Positions 1 to 9,004 of a stretch of 64,000 bases of DNA are shown here, in pieces. The notes below the pieces were generated by a model that did not search any database, was not told the DNA's origin, and worked only from the letters and a program-made list of their open reading frames with translations. Positions within the stretch are counted from its first letter, which is position 1. The number at the start of each line of letters is the position of its first letter. The DNA comes from an uncultured Clostridia bacterium. GTDB taxonomy: Bacteria > Bacillota > Clostridia > TANB77 > CAG-508. Location: positions 1 through 64,000 of the forward strand of contig CAKOSX010000001.1 of the NCBI GenBank assembly GCA_934119935.1. Direction: 5' to 3'. The translations under genes were made by a program, and so were the position numbers.

Positions 1-696
1 TATAAAATAAACCCAGAAAACATAAATTTATTTTTAGATGGAATATATAATACTATTTTATTTAAAGATGTAATGCAAAGAAAAGGAATAACAGATAAAA
101 ATGTTTTAGAAAGAGTTACAAAATATTTGTATGACAACATAGGAAATAGAACAAGTATGAAAAGCATAAGTGATAATATTGAAGGAATAGATAAAAATTC
201 ATCATATAATACAATTTCAAACTATGTAGATGCATTAATAGATAGCTATTTAATATTTAAAGCCAACAGATATGATATTAAAGGAAAAGAATTTTTGAAA
301 ACTCAAGAAAAATATTATGCAATAGATATAGGATTAAGATATTATATGTTAGGACAAGGTTCTGGTCGAGATATGGGTCATATATTAGAAAATATTGTGT
401 ATCTTGAATTGTTGAGACGAGGATATGAAGTATATGTAGGAAAATATGATGATTTAGAAGTTGATTTCGTAGCAAGAAAGCCAGAAAATACTATATATTA
501 TCAAGTTGCATTAACAACTAGAGGAGAAAATGAAGGAGATAATAAAATTTTAGATAGAGAATTAACTCCATTGAAGAAAATAAATGATAATTATCCTAAA
601 TACATTTTGACATTAGATGATGATTTAGATGCAGACTTTGAGGGAATAAAGAAGATAAATGTGTTGGATTGGTTACTAGAAGAGAAAAATAATTAA
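1..696 (+). CDS. C-terminal part of DUF4143 family ATP-binding protein (5' partial)
   Basis: The frame is open from base 1, so the start and the N-terminal AAA ATPase half lie outside the window. An internal ATG at 73 is probably not the start, because the coding sequence before it (ending in YNTILFKDV) matches the family's usual text. What remains is the winged-helix segment followed by the DUF4143 nuclease-like fold, with the ExxxYxEL-type helix near LENIVYLELLRRGYEVYVG and the D/V-DFVA strand. These proteins are common, often multi-copy accessory ATPases of unclear role in gut bacteria. A strong terminator follows directly. Confidence 0.8.
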   Translation, partial: YKINPENINLFLDGIYNTILFKDVMQRKGITDKNVLERVTKYLYDNIGNRTSMKSISDNIEGIDKNSSYNTISNYVDALIDSYLIFKANRYDIKGKEFLKTQEKYYAIDIGLRYYMLGQGSGRDMGHILENIVYLELLRRGYEVYVGKYDDLEVDFVARKPENTIYYQVALTTRGENEGDNKILDRELTPLKKINDNYPKYILTLDDDLDADFEGIKKINVLDWLLEEKNN

Positions 697-707
697 ATAT
701 ACTGATG

Positions 708-758
708 AAAAGCAAAATAAGTGTAATTATTCTATTACAGGATTATTTTGCTTTTTTT
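708..758 (+). terminator. Rho-independent terminator after the DUF4143 gene
   Basis: A perfect 13-bp stem (AAAAGCAAAATAA at 708-720 with its complement at 743-755) has a further GTAAT/ATTAC pairing inside and runs into a T tract at 752-758. Confidence 0.85.
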
Positions 759-824
759 GATAATAAATTACAAGATTCGAAAAAATATATTTTAAATATG
801 ATATAAATAAATGGGAGATAAGAT

Positions 825-1646
825 ATGTTAATCAATATAGTAGTTGTTGGAATAATATTAATAGGTATGGCATTTTTCTGCTGGTATAATTATAAAAAAT
901 GTAAAGATTATATAGAAAAAGTTTTATATATTTTGTTATTTTTTATTACTTTAGTGCCGATTGTAATATATTATTTAGATAGATATGATGTTCCAACATA
1001 TATGGGGTGGACTAGAAATGTTAATTCTCAGAATTGGTTAGCTTTCTTGGCAAATTATTCAGCAGGAATTATGTCTGCAGTAATTGGAGCAATTGTACTT
1101 GTATTAGTTACAATATGGCAAATAAATAGAAACAAAAAAGATAGTATAGAAAGAGATAAACAAAGTTTACGTATTCAAAATATGCCAATATTGAAATATA
1201 AAATTGATTCTCAAGAACAAAAAGGCTGTAGATCAGAGGAATTAATATTAACTAATATTGATGATGGAATTAACTATAATTTTAATATATCAATAAAAAA
1301 TGTAGGGTTAAATACAGTCAAAAGTATAAAAGTAGATATTAAAATAGATTCTTTGATAAATATTAAACAAAGAATTTTGGGGAGAGACACAATATATGTT
1401 TTAGATAAGGGTGAGGAGTTTATAATAAATAGTTTTTTAAATTTGAAAAGTTCAGAAGAACCATATAATATTCTTATAACGGTATATTACGAAGATGCAC
1501 TGTCAAATTGGTATAAACAGATGATAAACGTGAAATATACAGCAACTAATATAAGTAAGGACGGAAAAAATATCGGAATAGTAGAATTTGAAGTTGAAGA
1601 AGAAAAAACAATAGAGAAAAAAGATATAAATAATAGATTTTTATAA
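825..1646 (+). CDS. Hypothetical membrane protein, three N-terminal TM helices
   Basis: 273 aa, not recognised. Hydrophobic helices lie at about residues 2-20, 31-50 and 77-98, followed by a charged soluble region of about 170 residues rich in beta-type sequence. The layout resembles small accessory membrane proteins with a cytoplasmic or extracellular C-terminal domain. The start is an ATG with GGGAGA about 8 bases upstream. It is probably monocistronic: a terminator precedes it and about 240 bases with no clear gene follow. Confidence 0.6.
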   Translation: MLINIVVVGIILIGMAFFCWYNYKKCKDYIEKVLYILLFFITLVPIVIYYLDRYDVPTYMGWTRNVNSQNWLAFLANYSAGIMSAVIGAIVLVLVTIWQINRNKKDSIERDKQSLRIQNMPILKYKIDSQEQKGCRSEELILTNIDDGINYNFNISIKNVGLNTVKSIKVDIKIDSLINIKQRILGRDTIYVLDKGEEFIINSFLNLKSSEEPYNILITVYYEDALSNWYKQMINVKYTATNISKDGKNIGIVEFEVEEEKTIEKKDINNRFL

Positions 1647-1665
1647 AGAGAAAGTGAGTCATGAT

Positions 1666-1761
1666 ATGGATAACAATCATTTAATATATTATTCTAATTT
1701 TAATAAAGTATATGAAATAGCTATGATGATAAATAATATAATTCCAGAGTTCATAAAATAA
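1666..1761 (+). CDS. Possible 31-aa ORF, perhaps a gene remnant
   Basis: An ATG preceded by a GAGAAAGTGAG purine stretch opens 31 codons (MDNNHLIYYSNFNKVYEIAM and onward). No family is recognised. It is the only coding-like stretch in the 244-base gap between the membrane protein and the ASCH gene and may be the decayed start of a longer gene. Confidence 0.25.
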   Translation: MDNNHLIYYSNFNKVYEIAMMINNIIPEFIK

Positions 1762-1890
1762 ATGTAAAATGAAAAATTGTAATGAACATAAACACGATGA
1801 GAAGAAAAATAGATTGAAAAATTTGAAAAAGTAGCCGAGTAAATGAAAACAATTTACAAATATAAAATATTATTTATAACGAGGTGAATT

Positions 1891-2286
1891 ATGAAAGCCT
1901 TAACTATAAAGCAACCATGGGCAACTTTAATTATGCAAGGGAACAAGCGATTTGAATTTAGAAGTTGGCAGACAAAATACAGGGGAGAGTTGCTTATACA
2001 TGCTGGTAAAGGAATTGATAAAGAAGCGGTAAAAAGATTAGCAAATTATTTGCCAAAAAAATTGCCACAAGGCAAAATACTAGGAAAAGTAACATTAGTT
2101 GATTGTATAAAAATTACACCCAAATTTAAAGAAGAATTATTAAAAGAGAATAGTGATATTTACACAAAAAGTTCTTTTCAAGAAAATTATGGGTGGCAAT
2201 TAGAAGATGTGCATGTCTTTGATGAATCAATAACCGCAAAAGGTCATTTGAGCTTATGGGAGTACGCCATTGAAAACGGAAAATAA
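1891..2286 (+). CDS. ASCH domain protein
   Basis: 131 aa. The opening MKALTIKQPWATLIMQGNKR followed by FEFRSWQTKYRG and LLIHAGK is the hallmark of ASCH/EVE-like RNA-binding-fold proteins: a beta strand, the QPWA motif and the E-R-S-W strand. The family includes N4-acetylcytidine amidohydrolases and putative RNA-binding coactivators. The substrate cannot be assigned from sequence. The start is supported by GAGGTG at about -8. It lies 73 bases before the sirtuin gene. Confidence 0.85.
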   Translation: MKALTIKQPWATLIMQGNKRFEFRSWQTKYRGELLIHAGKGIDKEAVKRLANYLPKKLPQGKILGKVTLVDCIKITPKFKEELLKENSDIYTKSSFQENYGWQLEDVHVFDESITAKGHLSLWEYAIENGK

Positions 2287-2359
2287 TTCCCAGAGCATAA
2301 AGAAGGTTTTAAATCAAGCAATTTCAAATAATTATAAGAATAAAAAAGGAGCATAAATC

Positions 2360-3076
2360 ATGTACAACAAAATACAGCAATTTAAAAAGTTAGTAAATGA
2401 AAGTGATAATATTGTGTTCTTTGGTGGTGCAGGTGTGTCAACTGAAAGTGGCATTCCTGATTTTAGGAGTAAGGACGGTTTGTATAACCAGCAATATAAA
2501 TATCCGCCAGAGACAATACTAAGTCATACGTTTTTTATGAATAAAACGGAAGAATTTTTTAAGTTTTATAAATCAAAGATGAACTCGTTAAAATACCAAC
2601 CTAATATTACTCATATAAAACTTGCAGAACTTGAAGCTAGAGGAAAGTTAAAGGCGGTAATAACGCAAAATATAGATGGTTTGCATCAAAAGGCTGGCTC
2701 TAAGGTTGTATATGAATTGCATGGTAGTGTACTACGAAATTATTGCATGAATTGCCATAAATTTTATGATGCTGAATATGTGTTTAACAGCAATGGCATT
2801 CCAAGATGCAGCTGTGGAGGAATAATAAAGCCGGATGTAGTTTTGTATGAAGAGGGATTGGACGAGGAGACAATCGAAAAGTCGATATATGCTATACAAA
2901 ATGCTGATTTGTTAATTGTTGCTGGTACGTCACTTACTGTTCAACCTGCAAGTGGTTTAATAAACTTTTTTGGAGGCAGAAATCTTGTATTGATAAACAG
3001 GGATTCAACTACTTATGATAATAAAGCAAATCTTGTCATAAATGATAGTTTAGGTAAAGTTTTCTCAAAATTATAA
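2360..3076 (+). CDS. cobB: SIR2-family NAD-dependent protein deacylase
   Basis: 238 aa, the normal length for a class U/III bacterial sirtuin. NAD-binding GAGVSTESGIPDFRS is at residues 23-37, TQNIDGLHQ at 102-110, the catalytic His at 121 (ELHG) and the zinc ligands are C129, C132, C150 and C152. GTSLTVQPA and INRD complete the Rossmann fold. It removes acyl groups from protein lysines using NAD. All catalytic and metal residues are present. AAAAAGGAGC precedes the ATG. It is followed at 68 bases by a HAD phosphatase on the same strand. Confidence 0.95.
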   Translation: MYNKIQQFKKLVNESDNIVFFGGAGVSTESGIPDFRSKDGLYNQQYKYPPETILSHTFFMNKTEEFFKFYKSKMNSLKYQPNITHIKLAELEARGKLKAVITQNIDGLHQKAGSKVVYELHGSVLRNYCMNCHKFYDAEYVFNSNGIPRCSCGGIIKPDVVLYEEGLDEETIEKSIYAIQNADLLIVAGTSLTVQPASGLINFFGGRNLVLINRDSTTYDNKANLVINDSLGKVFSKL

Positions 3077-3143
3077 GGTATAATTAAGAAGGGATATAGG
3101 ACAAATTATTTTAAACGTATAAAATGAATCAAAGGAGCAAATT

Positions 3144-3641
3144 ATGAAGACTTTAGACGAATTGGTAGCAGATAAAATATTGGATTTAGTGCATTGTGTA
3201 CTATCAAAATTTATAAAACCAGATATGACTTTGAATAAAGTAAATGAATTAGATATACAAGCAATCGAGAAATTAAGACAACAATATGGAATTGAGGCTG
3301 TAATTTTAGATGTTGACGATACATTACGCAAAGAGATGAAAGAGATTCCAAAGTGTAATAAGGAATGGATTGAAAGTTTGAAGCACAAGATAAAAATTAT
3401 AATTGTAAGTAATGGCGTAGACCAGAATATAGAGAAGTATTTTAAAGAAAATGGAATAGATTACATAGGTTTTGCGTGCAAACCATTAAAGAAAAATTTT
3501 TTGAAAGCCTGTGAAAAAATGAATGTGAAGCCGGAGAATGTATTAGCGATTGGCAATAGTTTGTTTGATGATATATATGGTGGAAAAAGAAATAGGATGA
3601 AGACTGCACTTGTAAAAGAAGTAGAAGATAATGAGAGATAA
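3144..3641 (+). CDS. YqeG-like HAD family phosphatase
   Basis: 165 aa. HAD motif I is DVDDT (D56, D58), motif II is VSN (S89), motif III is K113 and motif IV is GNSLFDD (D142, D143), so the catalytic set is complete. The N-terminal KPDMTLNKVNELD segment and overall size match the YqeG/HAD-IIIA group, related to PGP-family phosphatases. The substrate is not evident. The start has AAAGGAG at a good distance. It probably shares a transcript with the sirtuin. Confidence 0.85.
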   Translation: MKTLDELVADKILDLVHCVLSKFIKPDMTLNKVNELDIQAIEKLRQQYGIEAVILDVDDTLRKEMKEIPKCNKEWIESLKHKIKIIIVSNGVDQNIEKYFKENGIDYIGFACKPLKKNFLKACEKMNVKPENVLAIGNSLFDDIYGGKRNRMKTALVKEVEDNER

Positions 3642-3691
3642 ATTTTGGAGTTAAAATGTTGTCATGGATTGTACTATAAAGCCCTATAAAA

Positions 3692-3705
3692 TTCGCTATA
3701 GCGAA
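3692..3705. promoter_or_regulatory. Perfect 14-bp palindrome TTCGCTATAGCGAA
   Basis: The dyad is about 170 bases before the bile salt hydrolase start. A near-identical element, TTCGCCATAGCGAA, lies at 45915-45928 just before a small XRE-type regulator gene, so both could be operator sites for that regulator. Function is inferred only from symmetry and recurrence. Confidence 0.35.
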
Positions 3706-3797
3706 GATTGTAAAAAATCCAAAATATTAATTGAATAAAATACAACAAGGAAGGTGAATATTTTTATATTTACTTTTTGAAATTTTTGTAAAATTTG

Positions 3798-3826
3798 TTG
3801 ATTAAACAATGGTTATATGATAGTAT
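3798..3826 (+). promoter_or_regulatory. Sigma-A type promoter of the bile salt hydrolase gene
   Basis: TTGATT (3798-3803) and TAGTAT (3821-3826) are separated by 17 bases. The start codon is at 3873, leaving a leader of about 40 bases with AGGAGG before the ATG. Confidence 0.55.
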
Positions 3827-3872
3827 GAAAGTCAATGAATTTTATACATTTTAATTTATATTAGGAGGCCTT

Positions 3873-4847
3873 ATGTGTACAGCTACAACTTATAAAACCA
3901 AAGATTTTTATTTTGGACGTACGTTAGACTACGAATTTTCATATGGAGATGAGATTACGATTACGCCACGAAATTACAGGTTTAATTTTAAAAAAATGGG
4001 AGAGATGAATTCGCATTATGCTATTATTGGAATGGCTTATGTCACAGAAAATTACCCATTGTATTATGAGGCAATAAATGAGAAAGGGCTTGGAGTTGCA
4101 GGACTTAATTTTGTTGGAAATGCTGTTTATCACGAAGAAAAAGCAGAAAAAGATAATGTAACTCAGTTTGAGTTTATTCCGTGGATTCTTGGGCAGTGCT
4201 CAAGTGTTGATGAGGCAAAAAAACTTCTTCAAAATATGAATTTTTTGAATGAGCCATTTAATGATAATTTGCCACTTGCACAATTGCATTGGATTATTGC
4301 TGATAGTAACCAGGCAATTACTGTAGAGTCTGTGGAGGATGGAATAAAAATATATGATAATCCAGTTGGAGTACTAACTAATAATCCGCCGTTTGATAAG
4401 CAAATGTTTAATTTGAATAATTATATGCATCTGTCAAATAAATCACCAGAAAACACGTTTTCTTCCAAACTGGATTTAAGGAATTATAGCCGTGGAATGG
4501 GAGCGATTGGACTTCCAGGAGATTTATCTTCGCAATCTAGGTTTGTTAGAACCGCCTTTGTTAAGATGAATTCTGTTTCTGGTGATGGTGAGTTGGAGAG
4601 CGTTGGCCAGTTTTTTCATATTCTTAATTCGGTTGATCAGCAGAGAGGCTGCTGTGATTTGGGTGAAGGTAAATATGAGATTACTATTTATACGTCGTGC
4701 TGCAATGTAACGAAAGGCATTTATTATTATACAACTTATAATAATCACCAAATTACTGCTGTTGATATGCATAAGGAGAATTTGCAAGATGATAAGCTTG
4801 TGAGATATCCTATTATTGATGAAGAGCAGATTAGAAATCAAAATTAA
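3873..4847 (+). CDS. bsh: Choloylglycine hydrolase (bile salt hydrolase)
   Basis: 324 aa, the usual Firmicutes BSH length. The protein starts Met-Cys, so removal of Met exposes the N-terminal nucleophile Cys2. R16 and D19 (GRTLDY), the LNF/TNNP asparagines near 79 and 170-171, and R223 in the SRFVRTAF stretch complete the active site. The region GMGAIGLPGDLSSQSRF is typical of true bile salt hydrolases rather than penicillin V acylases. It deconjugates glyco- and tauro-bile acids in the cytoplasm, which points to an intestinal host. It has its own promoter and stands alone. Confidence 0.93.
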   Translation: MCTATTYKTKDFYFGRTLDYEFSYGDEITITPRNYRFNFKKMGEMNSHYAIIGMAYVTENYPLYYEAINEKGLGVAGLNFVGNAVYHEEKAEKDNVTQFEFIPWILGQCSSVDEAKKLLQNMNFLNEPFNDNLPLAQLHWIIADSNQAITVESVEDGIKIYDNPVGVLTNNPPFDKQMFNLNNYMHLSNKSPENTFSSKLDLRNYSRGMGAIGLPGDLSSQSRFVRTAFVKMNSVSGDGELESVGQFFHILNSVDQQRGCCDLGEGKYEITIYTSCCNVTKGIYYYTTYNNHQITAVDMHKENLQDDKLVRYPIIDEEQIRNQN

Positions 4848-4978
4848 TGTTAATTGAAGAGAGAAAAAGTAAATGGAAATTGTAAGAAGATATAAATTCT
4901 AAATTAAAGATATTATGGTATTGCAAAATTGCTTCATAACTGGTAATATATTAACTGTAATAATTTTAGGAGGAAAAT

Positions 4979-5848
4979 ATGTCTATATTAGGTTATGATG
5001 TTAGAATATATTTTTTATTATTCATGATATACGCAGTTGCTGGCTGGATTATGGAGGTTACATGTAAACTTATTCAGTATAAAAGATTTATAAATAGAGG
5101 ATTTTTAATTGGACCATATTGTCCAATTTATGGATATGGAGCTCTTCTTATAACATTTCTATTGGAAAGATATAAATATGATGCTCTTGTGCTATTTGTT
5201 ATGGCGATAGTTGTATGCGGAACTTTGGAATACTTGACCAGTTTCATAATGGAAAAGATGTTTAAGGCAAGATGGTGGGATTATAGCCAAAGAAAATTTA
5301 ATTTGAATGGACGTGTTTGCTTAGGAACAATAATTCCTTTTGGAATTTTGGGATTGATGGTAACATATGTAACAAATCCTTTTTTACTAAATAAATTAGA
5401 ATTAATACCAGAAATGTGGTTAAATATTGTGTCTGGAATATTGTTTGCAATTTATGTTATTGATAATATCGTTTCTGAAATTGTTATTAAAGCTATAAAA
5501 AAGGCTGATATTACAGCTAGTAAAGAGACCGATAATACGGAAGAAATTACAAAGAAGGTAAAAGAAATATTACAAAGCAAATCTGCATTGCATAGAAGAT
5601 TATTGGATGCCTTCCCAAAATTGCAAGCTGTTAGGGTAAAGATTAAAGACAAAACAGAAAAGATAAAAAAGGAAGCAATCAGGCAAAAAGAAGAGATTGA
5701 AACAAAAGTTGAAGATACAACAAAGGCAATTGCGGAAAAGGTAAGCAATGTAAGCATTGCAGGAAAGAAAAATAAAACGAACACCAATGGAAAAGAAATA
5801 GGAAATAAGACTGAAAAAATAGATAAAAAAGCAAAAGAAAACAAATAA
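4979..5848 (+). CDS. CmpB-like putative ABC transporter membrane protein (PF06541)
   Basis: 289 aa. About six hydrophobic helices fill the first 180 residues, with the family text YAVAGWIMEV, RGFLIGPYCPIYG and ARWWDYS. A long Lys/Glu-rich coiled-coil and polar tail occupies residues 185-289. Members are labelled ABC-transporter type IV, but no ATPase gene is adjacent, so transport is not demonstrated. The start is supported by TAGGAGGAAA. The low-complexity tail is longer than in many relatives. Confidence 0.75.
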   Translation: MSILGYDVRIYFLLFMIYAVAGWIMEVTCKLIQYKRFINRGFLIGPYCPIYGYGALLITFLLERYKYDALVLFVMAIVVCGTLEYLTSFIMEKMFKARWWDYSQRKFNLNGRVCLGTIIPFGILGLMVTYVTNPFLLNKLELIPEMWLNIVSGILFAIYVIDNIVSEIVIKAIKKADITASKETDNTEEITKKVKEILQSKSALHRRLLDAFPKLQAVRVKIKDKTEKIKKEAIRQKEEIETKVEDTTKAIAEKVSNVSIAGKKNKTNTNGKEIGNKTEKIDKKAKENK

Positions 5849-5963
5849 AATATTGAAATAAGAATAATGTTATGCTATTATAAATTTGCAAAATATAAAA
5901 CGCAAAAGAAAATAAAAGAGGTAAATAATAAGTATGAATAAACCAGCAAACCATTGTGGCTGT

Positions 5964-5991
5964 ACACACACACACACACACACACACACAC
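5964..5991. repeat. (AC)14 dinucleotide microsatellite in a leader region
   Basis: Twenty-eight bases of uninterrupted AC lie between the CmpB-like gene and the first pilin-leader LRR gene. The text just before it (CCATTGTGGCTGTAC) recurs as CCTTGTGGCTGTAT before another pilin-leader LRR gene at 60930-60945, there followed by only a short degenerate AC run. The rest of the 5849-6165 gap holds an imperfect long-range pairing (CAAACC at 5947 with GGTTTG near 6030) and the terminator at 6097. Confidence 0.85.
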
Positions 5992-6096
5992 GGTATATTA
6001 TTTAATAAATAAAAAATTAGCAATAACGGCTAAGGTTTGTTTGTTATGCCAAAAAATTGCCTACAATTTAGAAAACAAAATTAATAATAAATACGT

Positions 6097-6137
6097 AAAG
6101 ATAGAAGTAGTTTAGAAAAACTATTTCTGTCTTTTTT
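6097..6137 (+). terminator. Terminator just upstream of the first LRR gene
   Basis: AAAGATAGAAGTAGTTT (6097-6113) pairs with AAACTATTTCTGTCTTT (6118-6134) with two wobble or mismatch positions and a four-base loop, then a T run. It ends about 30 bases before the start codon at 6166. It may end the CmpB-like transcript or act as a leader attenuator for the LRR gene. Confidence 0.75.
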
Positions 6138-6165
6138 GCGTTTAAATAAAAAAGGAGGAGAACAA

Positions 6166-8001
6166 ATGAATAACAAAAAGGAAAAAGGAATAACGCTTAT
6201 AGCATTGGTAGTAACGATAGTTATTCTTCTAATTTTAGCAGGAATTTCAATGACAATGGTAATTGGAGAAAATGGAATTATTAAAAAAGCAAAGGATGCA
6301 AGAGAAAATCAGGTCCATTCTGCTGTTAAAGAAGGAATTATACTTTCGCACAATCAATATACAATAGAAGATGGAACAGGAGAGAGCAATTCAACAACAT
6401 TTAAAGACTATATAGAAGGTAAAGGAATAATTGACGAGAATGGAATAATAAATGTTGTAAACTTACTTGGCAAAAAGCAACATTTAGGAAACGGTTCAAG
6501 CACCGAGACAGGAGACGTTTATGTTTTCGAAGAGTCAGACGATGTATATAGAGTTAAATACTATGATGAAAAAAAAGAAGAACATCTGATAGATGAATTC
6601 GAAAAAGGCAGTACAGGTGAAGATTGGGCAGAAACAGATCCTAAATATTTTGAGGTTGATGATGATGGAGAAATATACTTAAAGTATGAATATTGGTATC
6701 AGTATTACAAGGAAACAGCCAAATGGACAGAAGAGTATCTAGTAATACCTGAAGAGATTGATGGAAAAAAAGTAACGAAAATAGGAGGCAGTCTTACGGG
6801 GTATATGAAATCTGTATTAAGAAAAGTAAAAATTCCAAATACAGTGACAGTTATAGGAGATGGAGCCTTTGAATACTGCACAGAATTAGAAGATGTAATA
6901 ATTCCAGATAGTGTAACTACTATAGAACGTAGTGCTTTTTCAAATTGTACAAAATTATCAAAAATAAAGTTACCAAACAATCTAATAAGTATTGGGCAGG
7001 GTGCATTCAGTAATAGTAATTTAACTAGTCTAAAACTTCCAGATAGCTTAGTAAGTTTAGAGGGATTTGAAGATTGTTATTTTTCGACAGAAATAATAAT
7101 ACCGGAAAATGTAACTTATATAGGTGGTTTTAATTATTGTGACTTGACAGATGTAAAGATACCAAAAAATGTAACTCTTATAGAAGGTTTTAGTCAAAGT
7201 CATATATCAAGTATAAGTGTTTCAGAGGAAAATGAAAACTATGATAGTAGAAACAATTGCAATGCAATTATAGAAACCTCAACTAACAAATTACTTCAAG
7301 GTAGTGATAATACAGTTTTACCGGATACGGTGGTGTCACTAAGAGATTTTGCATTTAATAATTGCTTTGAACTGAAAAGTATTATGATTCCAGAGGGACT
7401 AGTTGATATACCTGATAGTGCGTTTTTAGGTTGTAATAACCTAATAAATATAAGTGTATCATCAAAAAATAAAAAATATGATAGCAGAAATGATTGTAAT
7501 GCAATCATAGAGACATCTACGAACACTTTAATTAAGGGATGCAGTAAAACAACTATACCTGAAACTGTAATCAATATAGGCTATGATGCATTTGAATTTT
7601 GTACAGAATTAACAGATATAATAATACCCAATAGTGTGGTAAATATAGGAAGTTACGCTTTTCTTAGTTCAGGTTTAACAAGTGTAACAATACCAAATAG
7701 TGTGACGAATATTGAAAATGGAGCTTTTGCATACTGTGAAGCATTAACAAGTGTAACAATGCCAGAGGGAATAAAAATGATAGCAGATGATATATTTAGT
7801 GAATGTAGCAAATTAGAGAGCATTACTATTCCAAATAGTGTTTGGAGTATAGGTAACGGTGCTTTTAGCAATTGTGATAGTCTAAAAACGATAAATTATA
7901 CTGGCACAGTGAGCGAGTGGAAAAACATAAAATTATCTAATGGTAATGATGCATTAACAAATGCAACTATAGTTTACAACTACACACCATCAAACCAATA
8001 A
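6166..8001 (+). CDS. Pilin-leader, BspA-type leucine-rich repeat surface protein (copy 1)
   Basis: 611 aa from the ATG at 6166, which has AAAGGAGGAG before it. The in-frame TTG at 6136 lies in the terminator and is not a credible start. The N-terminus is a class III/type IV prepilin signal: basic residues, then KG-ITLIALVVTIVILLILAG and the GENGIIKKAKDA continuation, cleavable at Gly-Ile by a prepilin peptidase. After a spacer come many LRR_5/BspA repeats (IPxxVTxIGxxAFxxCxxL) from about residue 215 to the end. It probably sits on a pilus or pseudopilus as an adhesin. Residues 1-150 are nearly identical to the next gene, showing a tandem duplication. Confidence 0.9.
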   Translation: MNNKKEKGITLIALVVTIVILLILAGISMTMVIGENGIIKKAKDARENQVHSAVKEGIILSHNQYTIEDGTGESNSTTFKDYIEGKGIIDENGIINVVNLLGKKQHLGNGSSTETGDVYVFEESDDVYRVKYYDEKKEEHLIDEFEKGSTGEDWAETDPKYFEVDDDGEIYLKYEYWYQYYKETAKWTEEYLVIPEEIDGKKVTKIGGSLTGYMKSVLRKVKIPNTVTVIGDGAFEYCTELEDVIIPDSVTTIERSAFSNCTKLSKIKLPNNLISIGQGAFSNSNLTSLKLPDSLVSLEGFEDCYFSTEIIIPENVTYIGGFNYCDLTDVKIPKNVTLIEGFSQSHISSISVSEENENYDSRNNCNAIIETSTNKLLQGSDNTVLPDTVVSLRDFAFNNCFELKSIMIPEGLVDIPDSAFLGCNNLINISVSSKNKKYDSRNDCNAIIETSTNTLIKGCSKTTIPETVINIGYDAFEFCTELTDIIIPNSVVNIGSYAFLSSGLTSVTIPNSVTNIENGAFAYCEALTSVTMPEGIKMIADDIFSECSKLESITIPNSVWSIGNGAFSNCDSLKTINYTGTVSEWKNIKLSNGNDALTNATIVYNYTPSNQ

Positions 8002-8065
8002 TTTATTTACAAATTCTAAGGGAAAAGTAAATTTGTTATGAACAGAGAAAAGAGGAGGAGAACGA

Positions 8066-8968
8066 ATGAATAACAAAAAGGAAAAAGGAATAACGCTTAT
8101 AGCATTGGTAGTAACGATAGTTATTCTTCTAATTTTAGCAGGAATTTCAATGACAATGGTAATTGGAGAAAATGGAATTATTAAAAAAGCAAAGGATGCA
8201 AGAGAAAATCAGATTCATTCAGCTGTTAAAGAAGGAATTATACTTTCACACAACCAATACACAATAGAGAAAAATTCAGAGACAACTGATTTTGCAACAT
8301 TCAGGGATTATATAGAAAGTAAAAATATAATTAATGAGGATGGAATAATAAATGTTGTAAAACTTCTTGGCAAAAAGCAACATTTAGGTAACGGTTCAAA
8401 TACCGAGACTGGGGACGTTTATGTTTTTGAAGAGACAGACGATGTATATAGAGTTAAATACTATGATGATAAAAAAGAAGAGCAGTTAATAGATGAATTT
8501 GAAAAAGGCAGTACAGGTGAAGATGGGGAAGAAACAGATCCAAGTTTATTCGAAATAACAGAGTATGGTACAATTAGGGTAAAAGATTATATGGATTACT
8601 ATTTGGGAGAAAGAGAATGGACAGTAGAAGACGTCGTAATTCCAGAAAAAATAGATGGAATAGTCGTTAAATATATTGCTGGTGATTTTTTTAAGGTAAA
8701 TGGAAGAGAAAACATAAAAAGTATAAAATTGCCAAATACAATAGATGCAATTGGGAGAGCAGCATTTATTGATTGTCGAGGATTAGAAAAGATACAGTTA
8801 CCAAATAGTCTAACGAGTATAGGCGAGGATGCATTTTTGGGATGTAGTGCATTGACAACAGTAAATTACACTGGTACAGAAGAGGAATGGAGTAAGATAA
8901 CAATTGGTAGTTACAATTCTCATTTGAAAGATGCAACTATAGTCTATAATTACACCTCTTCAAACTAA
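8066..8968 (+). CDS. Pilin-leader, BspA-type LRR surface protein (copy 2, short)
   Basis: 300 aa. The first 150 residues and the ribosome binding site (GAGGAGGAGAACGAATG) repeat copy 1 almost exactly. Only about four LRR units remain (IPEKI, LPNTI and LPNSLTSI stretches) and it ends in the same TVNYTGTEEEWSKI cap and ATIVYNYT tail as copy 1. This fits duplication of a cassette in which leader and cap stay fixed while the number of central repeats changes. It lies 36 bases before the glycosyltransferase genes and is probably transcribed with them. Confidence 0.9.
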   Translation: MNNKKEKGITLIALVVTIVILLILAGISMTMVIGENGIIKKAKDARENQIHSAVKEGIILSHNQYTIEKNSETTDFATFRDYIESKNIINEDGIINVVKLLGKKQHLGNGSNTETGDVYVFEETDDVYRVKYYDDKKEEQLIDEFEKGSTGEDGEETDPSLFEITEYGTIRVKDYMDYYLGEREWTVEDVVIPEKIDGIVVKYIAGDFFKVNGRENIKSIKLPNTIDAIGRAAFIDCRGLEKIQLPNSLTSIGEDAFLGCSALTTVNYTGTEEEWSKITIGSYNSHLKDATIVYNYTSSN

Positions 8969-9004
8969 TAACTCATTCACAAATTTTAAGGAGACAATAA
9001 AGTT

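Noticed and set aside
5941..6165. c-di-GMP-I riboswitch before the first LRR gene
   Set aside because: GCAAACC resembles part of the consensus, but the conserved GACGCAAAGC segment and the receptor pairing are absent. Only a terminator and a microsatellite can be supported.
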